A stretch of 64,000 nt of DNA from Chimonanthus salicifolius (taxonomy: Eukaryota > Streptophyta > Magnoliopsida > Laurales > Calycanthaceae). This document shows, piece after piece, positions 43,588 through 54,671 of the stretch (position 1 is the stretch's first letter; each line of letters opens with the position of its first letter). Below the pieces are notes generated by a model. It was given only the letters and a program-made list of their open reading frames with translations. It made no database searches and was not told the origin of the DNA. The position numbers and the translations under genes are program-made. Location: the NCBI GenBank assembly GCA_013350335.1, contig CM023534.1, positions 19,611,302 to 19,675,301 on the forward strand. Reading direction: 5' to 3'.

Positions 43588-45481
43588 TCAAATACAAGAG
43601 CTATCCAGATCAGAGGTAGAAGGTGTTGAACAAGGATGTGCAGTAGGTGCTGAAGCAAGAGGTGTAGCAACTGGTGCAACAGTAGGACCAGTGGAGACAG
43701 ATGCAGAAGCAGTAGGTGCATGAACTGGTGCAACAGTCGGACTACTGGAGACAGGTGCAGAAGCAGCTGGTGCATGAACAGGTGCAACAATCAGAGTAGT
43801 GGAGGCAGGTGCAGAAGCAGAAGCAGGATGTGCAAACTGAGGTCGCACGAATGGAATAAGTGCAGTCGAACGAGAAAGGGGGCGAGAAGCTGCTGGAACT
43901 ATAGTCATCACAGAACGGGGGCCAGTACCAGCTGATCCACTCTGCAGAGTAAAGAGGTGAGTAGCTGCTGCAACTCTAATCGCACGAGTCAATGGGCTAA
44001 AAGCTGATGCTAATCCAATCATCACAGAACGGGGCCCAGAACCAGCAGATCCACTTGGCAGAATAGATGTTCCTGGTCAACTAGTAAGAGTATATGTGTC
44101 AGATGCTGCTCCTACTCGTTTCGTAAGAGTAGGGGTGCCAATTGTTGCTCCTGCTCGTTCAATACGAGCAGGGGTGCTAGATGATGCTCCTGCTCGTTCA
44201 GCTACCCCTCCAGATGGATGAATAGGGGGAAGAACTACTCCTGCAAATTCGGGTGATACCCTTGCTCGTACACTACCATCTGATTTTGTAGATAGGAATG
44301 TTGTTATCCCTCTCTCTTGTGCTAAAAGCACTGTCAACCTCAAAATATCTAAAATATGGCTCTGCATAACATCCAGCCTTACCGTAAGCTCATCATATCT
44401 CTGCTTCTGTTGATTATATCTTTGCTCCATCTTCTCCTCTAGAGCAGAAATGCTAGCAAGAATCTGCTGTGTATCAACTTCTGCAACAGTCGGAGGAGTC
44501 CTTGCCTCGCGTGGCTCGAGTGCCTCACGCCCCTCAGATGGCTCAGGTGGCTCAAGTGTCGCATGCACCTCAGATGCCTCAGGTGAACTGTGAACCTGAA
44601 CTTGAGGTGCCTCGACAACTTTGGGGAGTCATTTCTTACTAGCTCTGTCGAGGTGGAATCCCATCTTCTTCAAAGTTGACTCATTAAAAAAATCATAGAG
44701 GTCTATAGATACTTTATCAGAGGGGGGAAGATGGATTCCACGTTCTTCAAAGAGTGAACAAAGAAAAAGACCATATGGAAGACTACATCTTTTGATCCTA
44801 CGGCAGGCGAGCATATGACTGATGATGATATGGGAGAGGGAGATTTGTTTCTCATGCATGATGCACTAAATAAGAAATACATCGAACCATGTCACACTAG
44901 TATGCTCTTTTTTAGGAAAAAGAAAATTGATAATTATCTGATGGATGATTCGTGCTTCTAATGTTGGGTTCGTCAGTGGGGGGGGTCTTCTTCTCTATGA
45001 TATCTGTCCTCCTACACATTTCGTTGAGGGATTCTAAAACATCGAACCCCTCAACATCAGTGGGCCATGTACGACAATCATACCTTCTAATGACATCTTT
45101 TGGGAAATTATATAGGTAGTCCAACATTTCCCGTGTAATAACAATTTCTTGGCTTCGGACGGATGTCTTAACCGTCTCATCATCCATTCTTTCTACATTG
45201 GTATAAATTTTTTTCACTAAACTAGGATACATATCACATTTCAATGCCAAAAATGAACCCCAACTCATTTCTTCAAAATAAGATTGAATTTTCAATTCAA
45301 ATTGGGTGAAAAATGAAAGGTCAATGATTTTACCAAATATATATGATCGTGCGTAAAAATCGTCTCAGTAGAGGGTTGCGGCTTCAGAAGATATGAAATG
45401 TGTCGGGTCGAATGCCGTGTCCTTTTATTTCTTCCCTCCCCTTGTTGTGTTTGTTTTCCTTTTCGAACTTGAAGATGCCAT
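43588..45481 (-). pseudogene. Second MULE gene: retroelement-type plant protein (PF20167-like), broken
   Basis: Read on the minus strand, an ATG at 45481 opens MASSSSKRKTN, a Gly/Lys stretch, FDPTHFISSEAATLY, a loop, then FEEMSWGSFLALKCDMYPSL, VRSQEIVITREMLDYLYNFP and LPYGLFLCSLFEERGI. This arrangement (Ser/Lys start, F.....F.S.EA, W..F.........V..F/IY, V.G..I......L) matches a large group of plant retroelement-linked proteins often labelled putative plant transposon protein. The second half has a coiled coil (ALEEKMEQRYNQQKQRYDEL at about 44440) and an Ala/Pro/Ser-rich tail. Two early in-frame stops, and further frame changes near 44911, 44628 and 44076, break it. It starts just inside the right terminal repeat, converging on the transposase. 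Whether it is an accessory gene of this MULE family or a captured sequence is open. Confidence 0.6.
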
Positions 45482-45845
45482 TTACACGGTGTATTTTTGG
45501 AAAGAGATGAAGAAAGAGGGAGAGGGAAAAATTAAAATGGTTTGATTGATAGGGTGATTGGTTCGAATGAATGGGGGTGATTGGTTCGAATGAATGGGGA
45601 GAGGTTCGAATGAATGGGGGATAAGTTCAAATGAATGAGGGATTTCCGAACGATTGGGAGAGGGAGAGAGAGAGGAAGTGGAAGAGGGAGCTGCGAATGA
45701 GGGAGGGGAAACCTGAGAATGAGGGAGCCGGAGCCGGAGAGGGAGAGGGAGAGCTTCAGTTTAGAGAGAGAAATGTTCGGTTTAGGGTTTCGAAGAAGGG
45801 GGAGAGGGTTAGGGTTTTGATTCGATCGAATGAAAGGGTTGGAAC

Positions 45846-46530
45846 TTATATAAGTCGTAATTCGTTCGAATGAATCAGTCAATTCATTTGAATGAATGGC
45901 TTGATTCATTCGAACGAATGACATTTGAGAGAAGGATTGTCATTTTCCAGTCTTTTTTGATACATTCGTTTGAATGAATTAAACCATTTATTCGAATGAA
46001 TGCACGTCTATATGCCATTTGTTTGAATGAATAGATTAATTCATTCGAACGAATGGACATAATTGTCATTCATTCGAATGAATCAATCAATTTATTCGAA
46101 CGAATGACATTCGAGAGAAGGACTGTCATTTTCCAGTCCTCTCTGATACATCCGTTTGAATGAATCAATCCATTCATTCGAACGAATGAATAACTTCTGC
46201 CCATTCATTCGAATGAATGGAATTTACATTTGGACATTCGTTCGAATGAATTGTTCATTCGAATGAATGAAATTTACACAGTGGCATTCGTTCGAATGAG
46301 TCAAAATCCCGGTAAGATGCGTGTATTCATTTGAACGAATCCGAAATGAAATGGGAATTCGTTCGAATGAATGAAAATGGAGGGGGTATGCGTCCATTCG
46401 TTCGAACGAATTTCAAAATGAACTGAGAATTCGTTTGAACGAATGGAAATGCAGAGGTATTGTGGTAATTAGCCACCCACACCCAAAACGGGTGTATAGA
46501 GGAAGAAAAATAGAGTGTAAATCTTGCGCC
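45846..46530 (-). repeat. Right terminal inverted repeat of the MULE
   Basis: The complement of the left repeat from CTTATATAAG (about 45846) to the terminal GGCGCAAGATTTACA. It carries the same TTCGAA-centred palindromes and the GGACTGGAAAATGACA block. Between it and the second gene, 45535-45845 is purine-rich on the plus strand (CT-rich leader on the minus strand) and includes further GGTTCGAATGAATGGGG repeats. Confidence 0.9.
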
Positions 46531-46539
46531 TTAAAAAAA

Positions 46540-47299
46540 TTATGTCAACCTGACAATTACAAGTAAAACTTAAAAAGGAAATATTTTAAAAAACAATGAT
46601 ATAATTATGTCAAAATTATTTGAAAAGAGTTGATTAAAAGTGTATAACTCAAAAGGATATTTTTTAATAAATAGAAAATTAGTTAATGATAATGACGATA
46701 GAAAGATCTTATATGTAAATTCTTTTAGTATGAATTCTCTGAGGTTCTCTCCGTGTCACCATGAACAGCGATATATAAACCAATCAAAATACATTGTATC
46801 ATTATTTAGAGTTTATTTTGCACTATTATTTTGATAAAATATAATGCACAAGAAAAAATAAATAATATAGAACAATATGTAATACAAAATGTAAAATGCC
46901 ATTTTTTTAGCAATTGACCAATATCTTAAAAGTTTGAGAACTTAATCAGACCCTTCATTCATTAAAATTTGAATACAGAATATGTAATTTGCTTTTATAT
47001 CAATTGTTAGACACTTGATCAATATATAATGCAATCTTAAATATGTAAAAAAAATTACAAATTAATTTATAAATCAAAACGTACATAATGACCTTACGAT
47101 GGGAATATTTTTTCTTTAAAAAAAAAGAAGAAAAAAACATGCACGCTTAGAATCGGAATGCTTTTAAAATGTGCCGTGCACCACATGACACTGTGGTACG
47201 GTGCAGACAGCTCAGAAGTTAGAAAAGACAGTGGCTCCCACAGGAAACTTACAATTTTAACTTTTTAAAAAGTAAAATTTTAAATATTTATAATGTTTT
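46540..47299. other. Intergenic between the MULE and the foldback element
   Basis: AT-rich. No gene or element recognised. Confidence 0.5.
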
Positions 47300-47344
47300 T
47301 TTAAATTTACACGTGAAAACCACGATATTCTCAGTGTAAAATAT

Positions 47345-49520
47345 GGAAGCACTTACACACTTAAATTTTCTGCCTCTACACACTCAAAATTAAATTTTTG
47401 AGCGAAATTACAATTTTACCCCTGCGTTTCCATTCATTCGAATGAATGCCCAGTTCATTTTGACATTCATTCGAATGAATCATCAAGTGTATTTTCAATT
47501 CATTCGAATGAATGGGCTGAACAGTAACACAGAATACTGCTCAGCCCCATTCATTCATTAATGGACAATTCATTCGAATGAATGGACTTCATTCATTCAA
47601 ATTACCAATTCATTCGAATGAATAGCTCATTCATTCGAATGATTTAAATATTAAGATTTATTTTAAAACTTTACACTTGTTTTTTAAGCACTATGTATTT
47701 CCAAAATTTCTCAAATTGAATATCTAGACTAATTAAAATAACCTAATAAAAATACCTTAAAACTTCAAGGTCTTTTGACACTCCTAAATATTTAAAACAC
47801 AGTATTTTACAAATAAGGGTATCCCTAGGGTGTGTCAAAAACACATTTGGAAGTGTCAAAAGACCTTGAAGTCTTAAGGTATTTTTATCAGGTTATTTTA
47901 ATTAGTCTAGATATTCCATTTGAGAAATTTTGAAAATACACAGTGCTTAAAAATAGCTGTCTATATTTTAAAACATAGACCGTTATTTTTTAAGCACTGT
48001 GTATTTTCAAAATTTCTCAAATTGAATATCTAAACTAATTAAAATAACCCGATAAAAATACCTTAAGACTTCAAAGTCTTTTGACACTTCCAAATGTGTT
48101 TTTGACACACTCTAGAGATATCCTTATTTGTAAAATACTGTGTTTTAAATATTTAGGAGTGTCAAAAGACTTTTAAGTCTTAAAGTATTTTTATCAGGTT
48201 ATTTTAATTAGTTTAGATATTCAATTTGAAAATTTTTGGAAATACATAGTGCTTAAAAAAATAAGTTTAAAATTTTAAAAAGATTTAAATAAATGTAATA
48301 GATACTGTAACCTATAACTCATGAATCATTCGAATGAATTCACGAATGAGATGAATCATTCGAATGATTCATAATCATTCGAATGATTCATCTCATTCGT
48401 GAATTCATTCGAATGAACCGACCGTTCATTCGAATGAATGTTCAGAACGATCGGTTCATTCGTTCATTCGAATGAACACGGACGGAATGAATACGAAGAC
48501 GTTCTTAGATGAATCATTCGAATAATTCATCACGAATGAGATGAATCATTCGAATGATTCATGAGTTACAGGTTACAGTATCTATTACATTTATTTAAAT
48601 CTTTTTAAAATTTTAAACTTATTTTTTAAGTACTGCGTATTTCCAAAATTTTTCAAATTGAATATCTAAACTAATTAAAATAACCTGATCAAAATACTTT
48701 AAGACTTAATAGTCTTTTGACACTCCTAAATATTTAAAACACAGTATTTTACAAATAAGGGTATCCTTAGGGTGTGTCAAAAATACATTTGGAGGTGTCA
48801 AAAGACCTTGAAGTCTTAAGGTATTTTTATCGGGTTATTTTAATTAGTTTAGATATTCAATTTGAGAAATTTTGAAAATACACAGTGCTTAAAAAATAAC
48901 GGTCTATGTTTTAAAATATAGACAGCTATTTTTAAGCATTGTGTATTTTCAAAATTTCTCAAATTGAATATCTAGACTAATTAAAATAACCTGATAAAAA
49001 TACCATGAGACTTCAAGGTCTTTTGACACTTCCAAATGTGTTTTTGACACACCCTAAGGATACTCTTATTTGTAAAATACTGTGTTTTAAATATTTAGGA
49101 GTGTCAAAAGACCTTGAAGTCTTAAGGTATTTTTATCAGATTATTTTAATTAGTCTAGATATTCAATTTGAGAAATTTTGGAAATACACAGTGCTTAAAA
49201 AACAAGTGTAAAGTTTTAAAATAAATCTTAATATTTAAATCATTCGAATTCGAATAAATGGGTCATTTGAATGAATGAGGCCCATTCATTCGAATGAATC
49301 ATCCATTCATTCGAATGAATGGGGCTGAGCAGTATTCTGTGTTCAGCCCATTCATTCGAATGAATTGAAAATACACTTGATGATTCATTCGAATGAATGC
49401 CAAAATGAACTGGGTATTCATTCGAATGAATGGAAACGCGGGGGTAAAATCGTAATTTCACCCGAAAATCTGATTTCGGGTGTGTAGAGGCAGAAAATCC
49501 GGGTGTGTGTAAGTGCTCTC
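47345..49520. mobile_element. Foldback/MULE-related element with nested palindromes
   Basis: It is flanked by TAAAATAT on both sides (47337-47344 and 49521-49528). Its ends, GAAGCACTTACACAC and GAGAGCACTTACACACACC, run into TTTTCTGCCTCTACACAC and TTTCCATTCATTCGAATGAA, which are related to the terminal repeats of the MULE 0.8 kb away. The whole 2176 bp is one inverted repeat, with arms about 47345-48420 and 48450-49520. Each arm holds two hairpins (about 47680-47953, 47980-48265, 48615-48905, 48930-49205) built from one 100-110 bp stem module with AAGCACTRTGTATTTYCAAA and GACTTCAAGGTCTTTTGACA. No coding capacity. It is probably a non-autonomous partner of the MULE family. Confidence 0.85.
48305..48570. 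repeat. Centre of the foldback: dense TTCGAA palindromes
   Basis: The outer arms CTGTAACCTATAACTCATGAATC and its complement (TGAGTTACAGGTTACAG) enclose about a dozen ATGAATCATTCGAATGATTC and TTCATTCGAATGAAC palindromes and a central CCGACCG/CGATCGG pair. Confidence 0.85.
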
Positions 49521-49640
49521 TAAAATATTTACGATAAGTCCATTATCTCTAAGGTATACTAAAGTTAAGCTATAGAAGTTCAAATCTGTAATATCCCGTT
49601 TTCTGAAATGGGAGACAATCCATTCAGCTACGCCATAACT

Positions 49641-50215
49641 TTATTAATAAAATAATCATATATATTTCTCCCCTATTTTTTTTAACAAAGCAATAACTAT
49701 ATTTTGCTACATGTATTATCATATTGAATTACTAACATTTCAACATATTTATTAAAGATATTTGAGTTTAAAAAAAAAAAATTCAATAGATTTCTTTTAA
49801 GTTTATGGTTGGTCTAAGTTCATAGTTAGCATATTCATAATCCATACGTACCCTCTTGAATTTCACCACTCTATGATGACAAAGGGACTCTAGTAAATAT
49901 TCACTCTATAATGTATGTAATATATAAATATATATATGAGAATTTTTTGTGTGCATTTAAAAGTATAATATCAATATTTTTTATTATTTGAATTTTAAAA
50001 GAACCATTCTATGTGATTCTCTACTTATTAAACTCTAAAAAGGCCAAACATTTTATTCTCTTGGTTAGTATTTTGAGCATCGCTATTATGTTTTTAGTAA
50101 TTATGAACACCCTCTCACAATAAATGATTTTTTTTTTTCCATTTTACTTTTCTATTCTCCTGTGATAAATTGGAGGACTAATTTAAAATAAAAGATTATT
50201 TATCATAGTATAGTG
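49641..50215. other. Intergenic
   Basis: AT-rich DNA without recognised features. Confidence 0.5.
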
Positions 50216-50350
50216 TAGCGGTCCGAATATCAACCGATACGAATCGTATCGGCTCATATGTCGATATCGGCTATTTTTGTAAAAAAAAAAAAAAAAAAAA
50301 GAGAGAAAAATATCGAACAATATATCCGAGACCGTTTTTTCAACCCATGG
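50216..50350. mobile_element. ATATCGGCCGATAT-family fragment
   Basis: AGCGGTCCGAATATCAACC, ATCGTATCGG and CGATATCGGC, an A run, and the end CCGTTTTTTCAACCCATGG (complement CATGGGTTGAAAAAACGG) match the CAGGGG family. The left end is not certain. Confidence 0.55.
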
Positions 50351-50711
50351 TGTCCAATATCAATAAAAATACGGTTGCCTGAATCAGATACAAAAGCACA
50401 TTGCCGTATCTTAGTATTAGATTATTGTGACAAAGGCAGCATCCTGTAGTGGAAAATCCAATGGAAAATCCGACCTCATATTAGGAATGAGAGTTTTTGG
50501 TAGCTCCATTTGTCCAAATGGAAGAATGGTCCAAATTTCAAATTTTGAAATTTTAAAATTGAAATTCTATTTGTCTTATTAGACATGTAATTATGTAAAA
50601 GTTTTAAATAGAGTAATTTAATTGGTAGACAATCTCACTCGAAAATAAAATGTTTCATATTTAAATTCTATAGTAATTTAATGTCTGTCATCTATCAATG
50701 TATTTATCTTT

Positions 50712-51122
50712 AGACTGCATTTGAATGAGAGGTAAATTTTATAAGAGTTTTTCTTCAACATGATTTTTCTTGAATATGAAAATTTTCATCTTATTTAATA
50801 ATTACAGTGAAAAATTATAAAAAGAAAAAATTATCTTAAAAAAAGAGATAAAGTGATTATCTCTTGTAGTAAAAGAATTTTTAAATTTGTACTTAGAAAA
50901 GAAAACTTAAGATTTCTTTCCTTGTTGTCAAATGAGACCTTTGCTTCTCATTCAAATATAGTAATAGGCTGCATTTCAATGGAGTCATCGGATAACCTTC
51001 GTTGCCCTTGATTGATGACTAAAGATTAAAATTAAAAATTAACTTTTTACACTTCTATTTTCACTTTTAAAAATTCTTTGGATAATCTTCAAAAATTATC
51101 TCTCATCCAAACACACCCTTCG
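50712..51122. mobile_element. One or two MITE-like elements, GGCTGCATTTGGATG type
   Basis: AGACTGCATTTGAATGAGAG (50714) pairs with CTCATTCAAATATAGT (about 50948), and GGCTGCATTTCAATGGAG (50970) with CTCATCCAAACACACCC (51102). Both pairs resemble the ends of the MITEs at 24577 and 36081. Confidence 0.5.
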
Positions 51123-51632
51123 AGAGTTTTATCTATACTATTTGGACTTATGAATCTTGCAATGAAAAGGATATAGAGATGAAATTGAAGATTGAAAATT
51201 GAATTGAGGGGAGCGGGATCATTTCATTTTCACCAAACAATTAAGAAATTATAATTAAAACATGTGTGTTAATGGCGAATTGGGTGGATCCGGTCATGAG
51301 TGCCATTCCGAGTAAAACTTTCACTTTCCCCTAAGCGCTAACCCTTATTCCACTGCTGCAATTTCCTTCTGATCCAAGCAATAAGATGAAAACAGATGTC
51401 GAACAACCGCTCTAAAAACAATCCCCAAAGAAAAATTCAAGACTAGAGAAATAGGTTAGTGGGTCGATTCTCAATCTCCTACCACTCCCACCAGCAACCC
51501 TCCAATCTTCTCCGACCCCACTTCCCATGAATTCTTCATCTAACTTCACATTTCTCCATTTTCTATACTCATCATTCATTCCATCTGGGTATTAAAGATC
51601 TGAGTCCTTGAGGGAGAACCAAATTCCCAATT

Positions 51633-51633
<1 letters not shown>

Positions 51634-51680
<47 letters not shown>
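51634..51680. repeat. (CT) microsatellite in the IRX15-like leader
   Basis: About 23 CT units lie 120-170 bp upstream of the start codon, within the presumed 5' untranslated region or core promoter. Y-rich patches of this type are common in plant core promoters, so length changes could affect expression (inference). Confidence 0.85.
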
Positions 51681-51682
<2 letters not shown>

Positions 51683-51801
51683 GCTCACTGAAATCGACCC
51701 AAAATTCTTGCTCTTCTGATCAATCTTGGTCTTGAAGATCTGGGTCTTTGAGCAGAAGCAGGAGAAGAAGCAGAATCCCCTTCTCTGTTTCTCTTTCTTC
51801 A

Positions 51802-52746
51802 ATGAAGAACAACATGAACCCAAAGGTCATCCTCTTCCACCCTTCAATCCAAAAACAGGGAGGATTTGGAACCTCCCACCGTCTATGCCTCCTTGCCTTC
51901 GTCTTCTTCTTCACCGTGATGCTCTTACTGCTAGCAATCCTCACCACCAAAGACATCACAGCCTCTTACTCCTCTTCCTCAGCATCCACCCCTTCTCCTC
52001 TCCCGACCCACATCATCGACGCCCTCATCCATTACTCCTCCAACTCCAACTCCACCGGCCACATGTCCAACGTCGAGCTCCGCTCCATTTCCAACACGCT
52101 CCGGGCCTGCTCTCCCTGCAATTTCCTCATCTTCGGCCTCGGCCACGAGACCCTCCTCTGGAAATCCATCAATTACAACGGCCGCACCGTCATCCTCGAC
52201 GAAAACCAGTACTATGCTGCCTATTTCGAAGAAAAACACCCCTACTTGGAAACCTATGATGTACAGTACACGACCCAAGTGGGGCAGATGAAGGAGCTTT
52301 TGGCATCCGCGAGAGAGCAGATCAGAAACGAGTGCCGGCCGGTGCAGAATCTGCTCTTCTCCGATTGCAATCTCGGCCTCAACGACCTTCCAAACCAGCT
52401 CTACGACGTGAGCTGGGATGTGATTTTGGTTGATGGGCCTCGTGGGTATAGCCCAAATTCACCTGGTCGAATGTCCGCCATTTTCACCGCCGGAGTGTTG
52501 GCCAGGAGCAAGAAAGCCGGCGGAGCTACCCATGTTTTTGTTCATGATTTTGAGAGGGAAGTTGAGAAGGTGTACAGCGAAGAGTTCTTGTGCAGAGAAA
52601 ACATGGTGGAGAAGAAGGGTCAGCTTGCTCATTTCCTCGTTGACAAGATGGATCCCAACACTTTTGAGTTCTGTCACAACCATACATCATCATCATCATC
52701 AAAAGGAAAAACAGCAACTTCTTCTTCTTCATCGACATCAACATAA
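51802..52746 (+). CDS. IRX15/IRX15-LIKE, DUF579 protein of xylan deposition
   Basis: A single open frame of 314 codons, ATG at 51802 to TAA at 52744-52746. The frame stays open upstream, but only from a [22 protein letters not shown] is the natural family start. After a short cytosolic tail, a membrane anchor spans about residues 30-49 ([20 protein letters not shown]), giving a type II Golgi protein. A Ser/Thr-rich stem follows, then the DUF579 domain: [71 protein letters not shown], the [17 protein letters not shown] block and [10 protein letters not shown]. The last 20 residues are Ser/Thr-rich low complexity. IRX15 proteins act in the Golgi in secondary-wall glucuronoxylan synthesis. Related DUF579 members (GXMT) methylate glucuronic acid, but the IRX15 branch has no proven activity. 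Length and the single-exon structure match the family, and no defect is seen. Confidence 0.95.
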   Translation: MKNNMNPKVILFHPSIQKQGGFGTSHRLCLLAFVFFFTVMLLLLAILTTKDITASYSSSSASTPSPLPTHIIDALIHYSSNSNSTGHMSNVELRSISNTLRACSPCNFLIFGLGHETLLWKSINYNGRTVILDENQYYAAYFEEKHPYLETYDVQYTTQVGQMKELLASAREQIRNECRPVQNLLFSDCNLGLNDLPNQLYDVSWDVILVDGPRGYSPNSPGRMSAIFTAGVLARSKKAGGATHVFVHDFEREVEKVYSEEFLCRENMVEKKGQLAHFLVDKMDPNTFEFCHNHTSSSSSKGKTATSSSSSTST

Positions 52747-54495
52747 ATCAATCGTGGAAAATGATCGAAGAAATGGGGATTTAAGACATGGGTGAGTTCT
52801 TCTTTGTAAGTCTGTTATTTTCACCTTTAATATGTGTTTTCCATCATAAGACTGTAATAGACATGGTTGTCAAAAAGAGGAAGTTGTTTATTGGAGATAA
52901 GATCAGTGATCTGATGAATGGTAGATGAAAATCAATCACCCTTTTTCAGCTACTTCATTATCATATGTTCTGCCTCCTGTTTGTTTATCACTTTTCTTTC
53001 CTCCAGTGGAAAGAAATCCAAGAATGTATCCATGACAAGATCTCCATCTTGATGGGTTTTGAGTCGATTTACTTTCAATCTCAACGGTACAATTAATATA
53101 TTAAGAGATTTACATATATCCATCAAATTATTCTTACTTCAAATATCAAAATACCCTAAACTCATTCTGTTAAACTAGTTCAAGACTCACCTGAGTTGAG
53201 CTGATGCCCATCAAAAACCTTAATTGGAATGAATATCAGAACTTTATATGAAACAAACATATTGGGAAATTGTTATTATATCAATTAAAAAATATATAAT
53301 ATAATTAAATTATTATTTCAGATAATATAGGTATCTGTACTTCACATTAAAATCGAGACTAATCTTACTGATACATGAAATCATTCATAAGCTTCGCATA
53401 TTAGATACGATCTCTAGTTAATTCAATATTTCTACTCTAATCTTAGAAGTTCAGATTAACTGAGCTATTCATGCAGATTAACCTAATTTACATATTCAAA
53501 TAGTGGTTCAAATGAATCTCTTGGAGCATCTAAGTCTCTGGAGTATGTGTGAATCTCTATACCTGCATACATGAGATAAAATTAAAAAGAATTACCTAGT
53601 TAAATCAACTTATTAAAGTTCTTAACTGATATGATTAATTAAAGACAAATGATCATGAGATCAATTGAAGAAATGGTGAAGGAGATGAGTTGCCCCCATT
53701 CGTCTGCCACATACCTACTTGATTTGACAATCCAGAGAAAGAATTGAGTGACTCGGTCGTCTGTCTTTACTGTATGAAGTGTAAGTATAAAATACGCTTG
53801 ACCAGATTAGGCCTGAAGAGCACATGTTAAGTTTCATTAATTATAGACTTTAATTCTTAATTCAAAATGAATTTAAATTTGGTTCAACTGAAATCCATCT
53901 AACCAAACTTAACCACCAATTAAAATAAAAACAAAATTTTAATTAATTTTTTTAACTTCTCGAAAGTCAATATCCTGTAGATTTTTTTTCAGTCATATCT
54001 TACCAAGGGTTGAACTACTTTTTCTAAACTGGAATCATATTTTTTGTGATCCAAAACATAATTCTTTTTCACTTTTTCAGGAAATCATTTTCTCGTAAAA
54101 AATTCAACTTGAAATATGAAATTTAATTTTAATGAAATAGAAAATTTGATGCAAATAAAAATCATAAATTAATAACTTTTTTAGAAGATATTTTAAAAAA
54201 TTAAAAGTTTCAACAAATAGACAAACAATCTCAAAGCATTTATTTACAAAAACACTCTAGTTTGGGCCTCTGACCAATTTTTTGGATCGTGTGCCTTTGC
54301 GGTGGGAAATGGGAATTCCTGGCAACATTTTTTTAATATTTTTCTCATAAATGCGAGTTGCATGGACGACATTTTGCCGTCTGTTCATGGATATTCTGAA
54401 AATGGATTCACCAATTTCTGAACTCACAATTAAATTCATAGGTCCACGGCACTTACAGAATATTGATTGATTTTTGAAATATATGTAAATTTATT
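52747..54495. other. 3' flank of IRX15-like gene, then intergenic
   Basis: The first 250 bp are suited to a 3' untranslated region. The remainder is AT-rich without recognised genes. A 60-codon minus-strand frame at 54257-54439 matches nothing I know. Confidence 0.5.
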
Positions 54496-54656
54496 TTTGT
54501 TTTAAATTTATGTGTGAGAAAATTATGAGTTACTATGCATAAAATTTCTATAAGTGAATACACTATCTTCGTATATATTAAGATTAGATCATCGGATTTC
54601 AAACTTGTAATTTCTCACTTTCTGAGATAATATATAATCGATTGAACTGCACTCAT
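54496..54656 (-). mobile_element. Diverged SINE, same family as 17102
   Basis: TTTAAATTTATGTGTGAGAA, then CAAACTTGTAATTTCTCAC, TTTCTGAGATA and GATTGAACTGCACTCAT follow the order of the 17102 SINE on the minus strand. Imperfect 15-bp duplications, ATATGTAAATTTATT (54481-54495) and ATATATAAATCTATT (54657-54671), flank it. Confidence 0.7.
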
Positions 54657-54671
54657 ATATATAAATCTATT

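Larger units (their letters stand above)
38397..46539 (+). mobile_element. Mutator-like element (MULE), complete, with 9-bp target duplication
   Basis: The element proper is 38406-46530 (8125 bp). The exact 9-bp duplication TTAAAAAAA flanks it at 38397-38405 and 46531-46539, as expected for Mutator-like transposition. Terminal inverted repeats begin GGCGCGAGATTTACA on the left and GGCGCAAGATTTACA on the right. They continue for about 884 bp (38406-39289) and 685 bp (45846-46530). Inside are a decayed plus-strand transposase gene, a hAT insertion near its 3' end, and a second, minus-strand gene. Both genes start just inside a terminal repeat and run toward each other. Intact ends with a broken transposase mean that the copy could move only if transposase is supplied elsewhere. 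Confidence 0.93.
47300..49640 (-). mobile_element. Diverged SINE split by the foldback element
   Basis: 47300-47344 (TTTTTTAAATTTACACGTG...CTCAGTGTAAAATAT) and 49521-49640 (TTTACGATAAGTCC...GAAATGGGAGACAATCC...CAGCTACGCC) join into a diverged copy of the SINE at 17102-17266, in the same order and orientation. The foldback element entered it; TAAAATAT was duplicated at the site. Confidence 0.75.

Noticed and set aside
51748..51801. Longer N-terminus for the IRX15-like protein (MSRSRRRSR...)
   Set aside because: That extension would start at TTG; the ATG at 51802 gives the usual family start.
51726..52278. Pro/His-rich plus-strand and other frames overlapping the IRX15-like gene
   Set aside because: Alternate-frame shadows of the conserved DUF579 frame.
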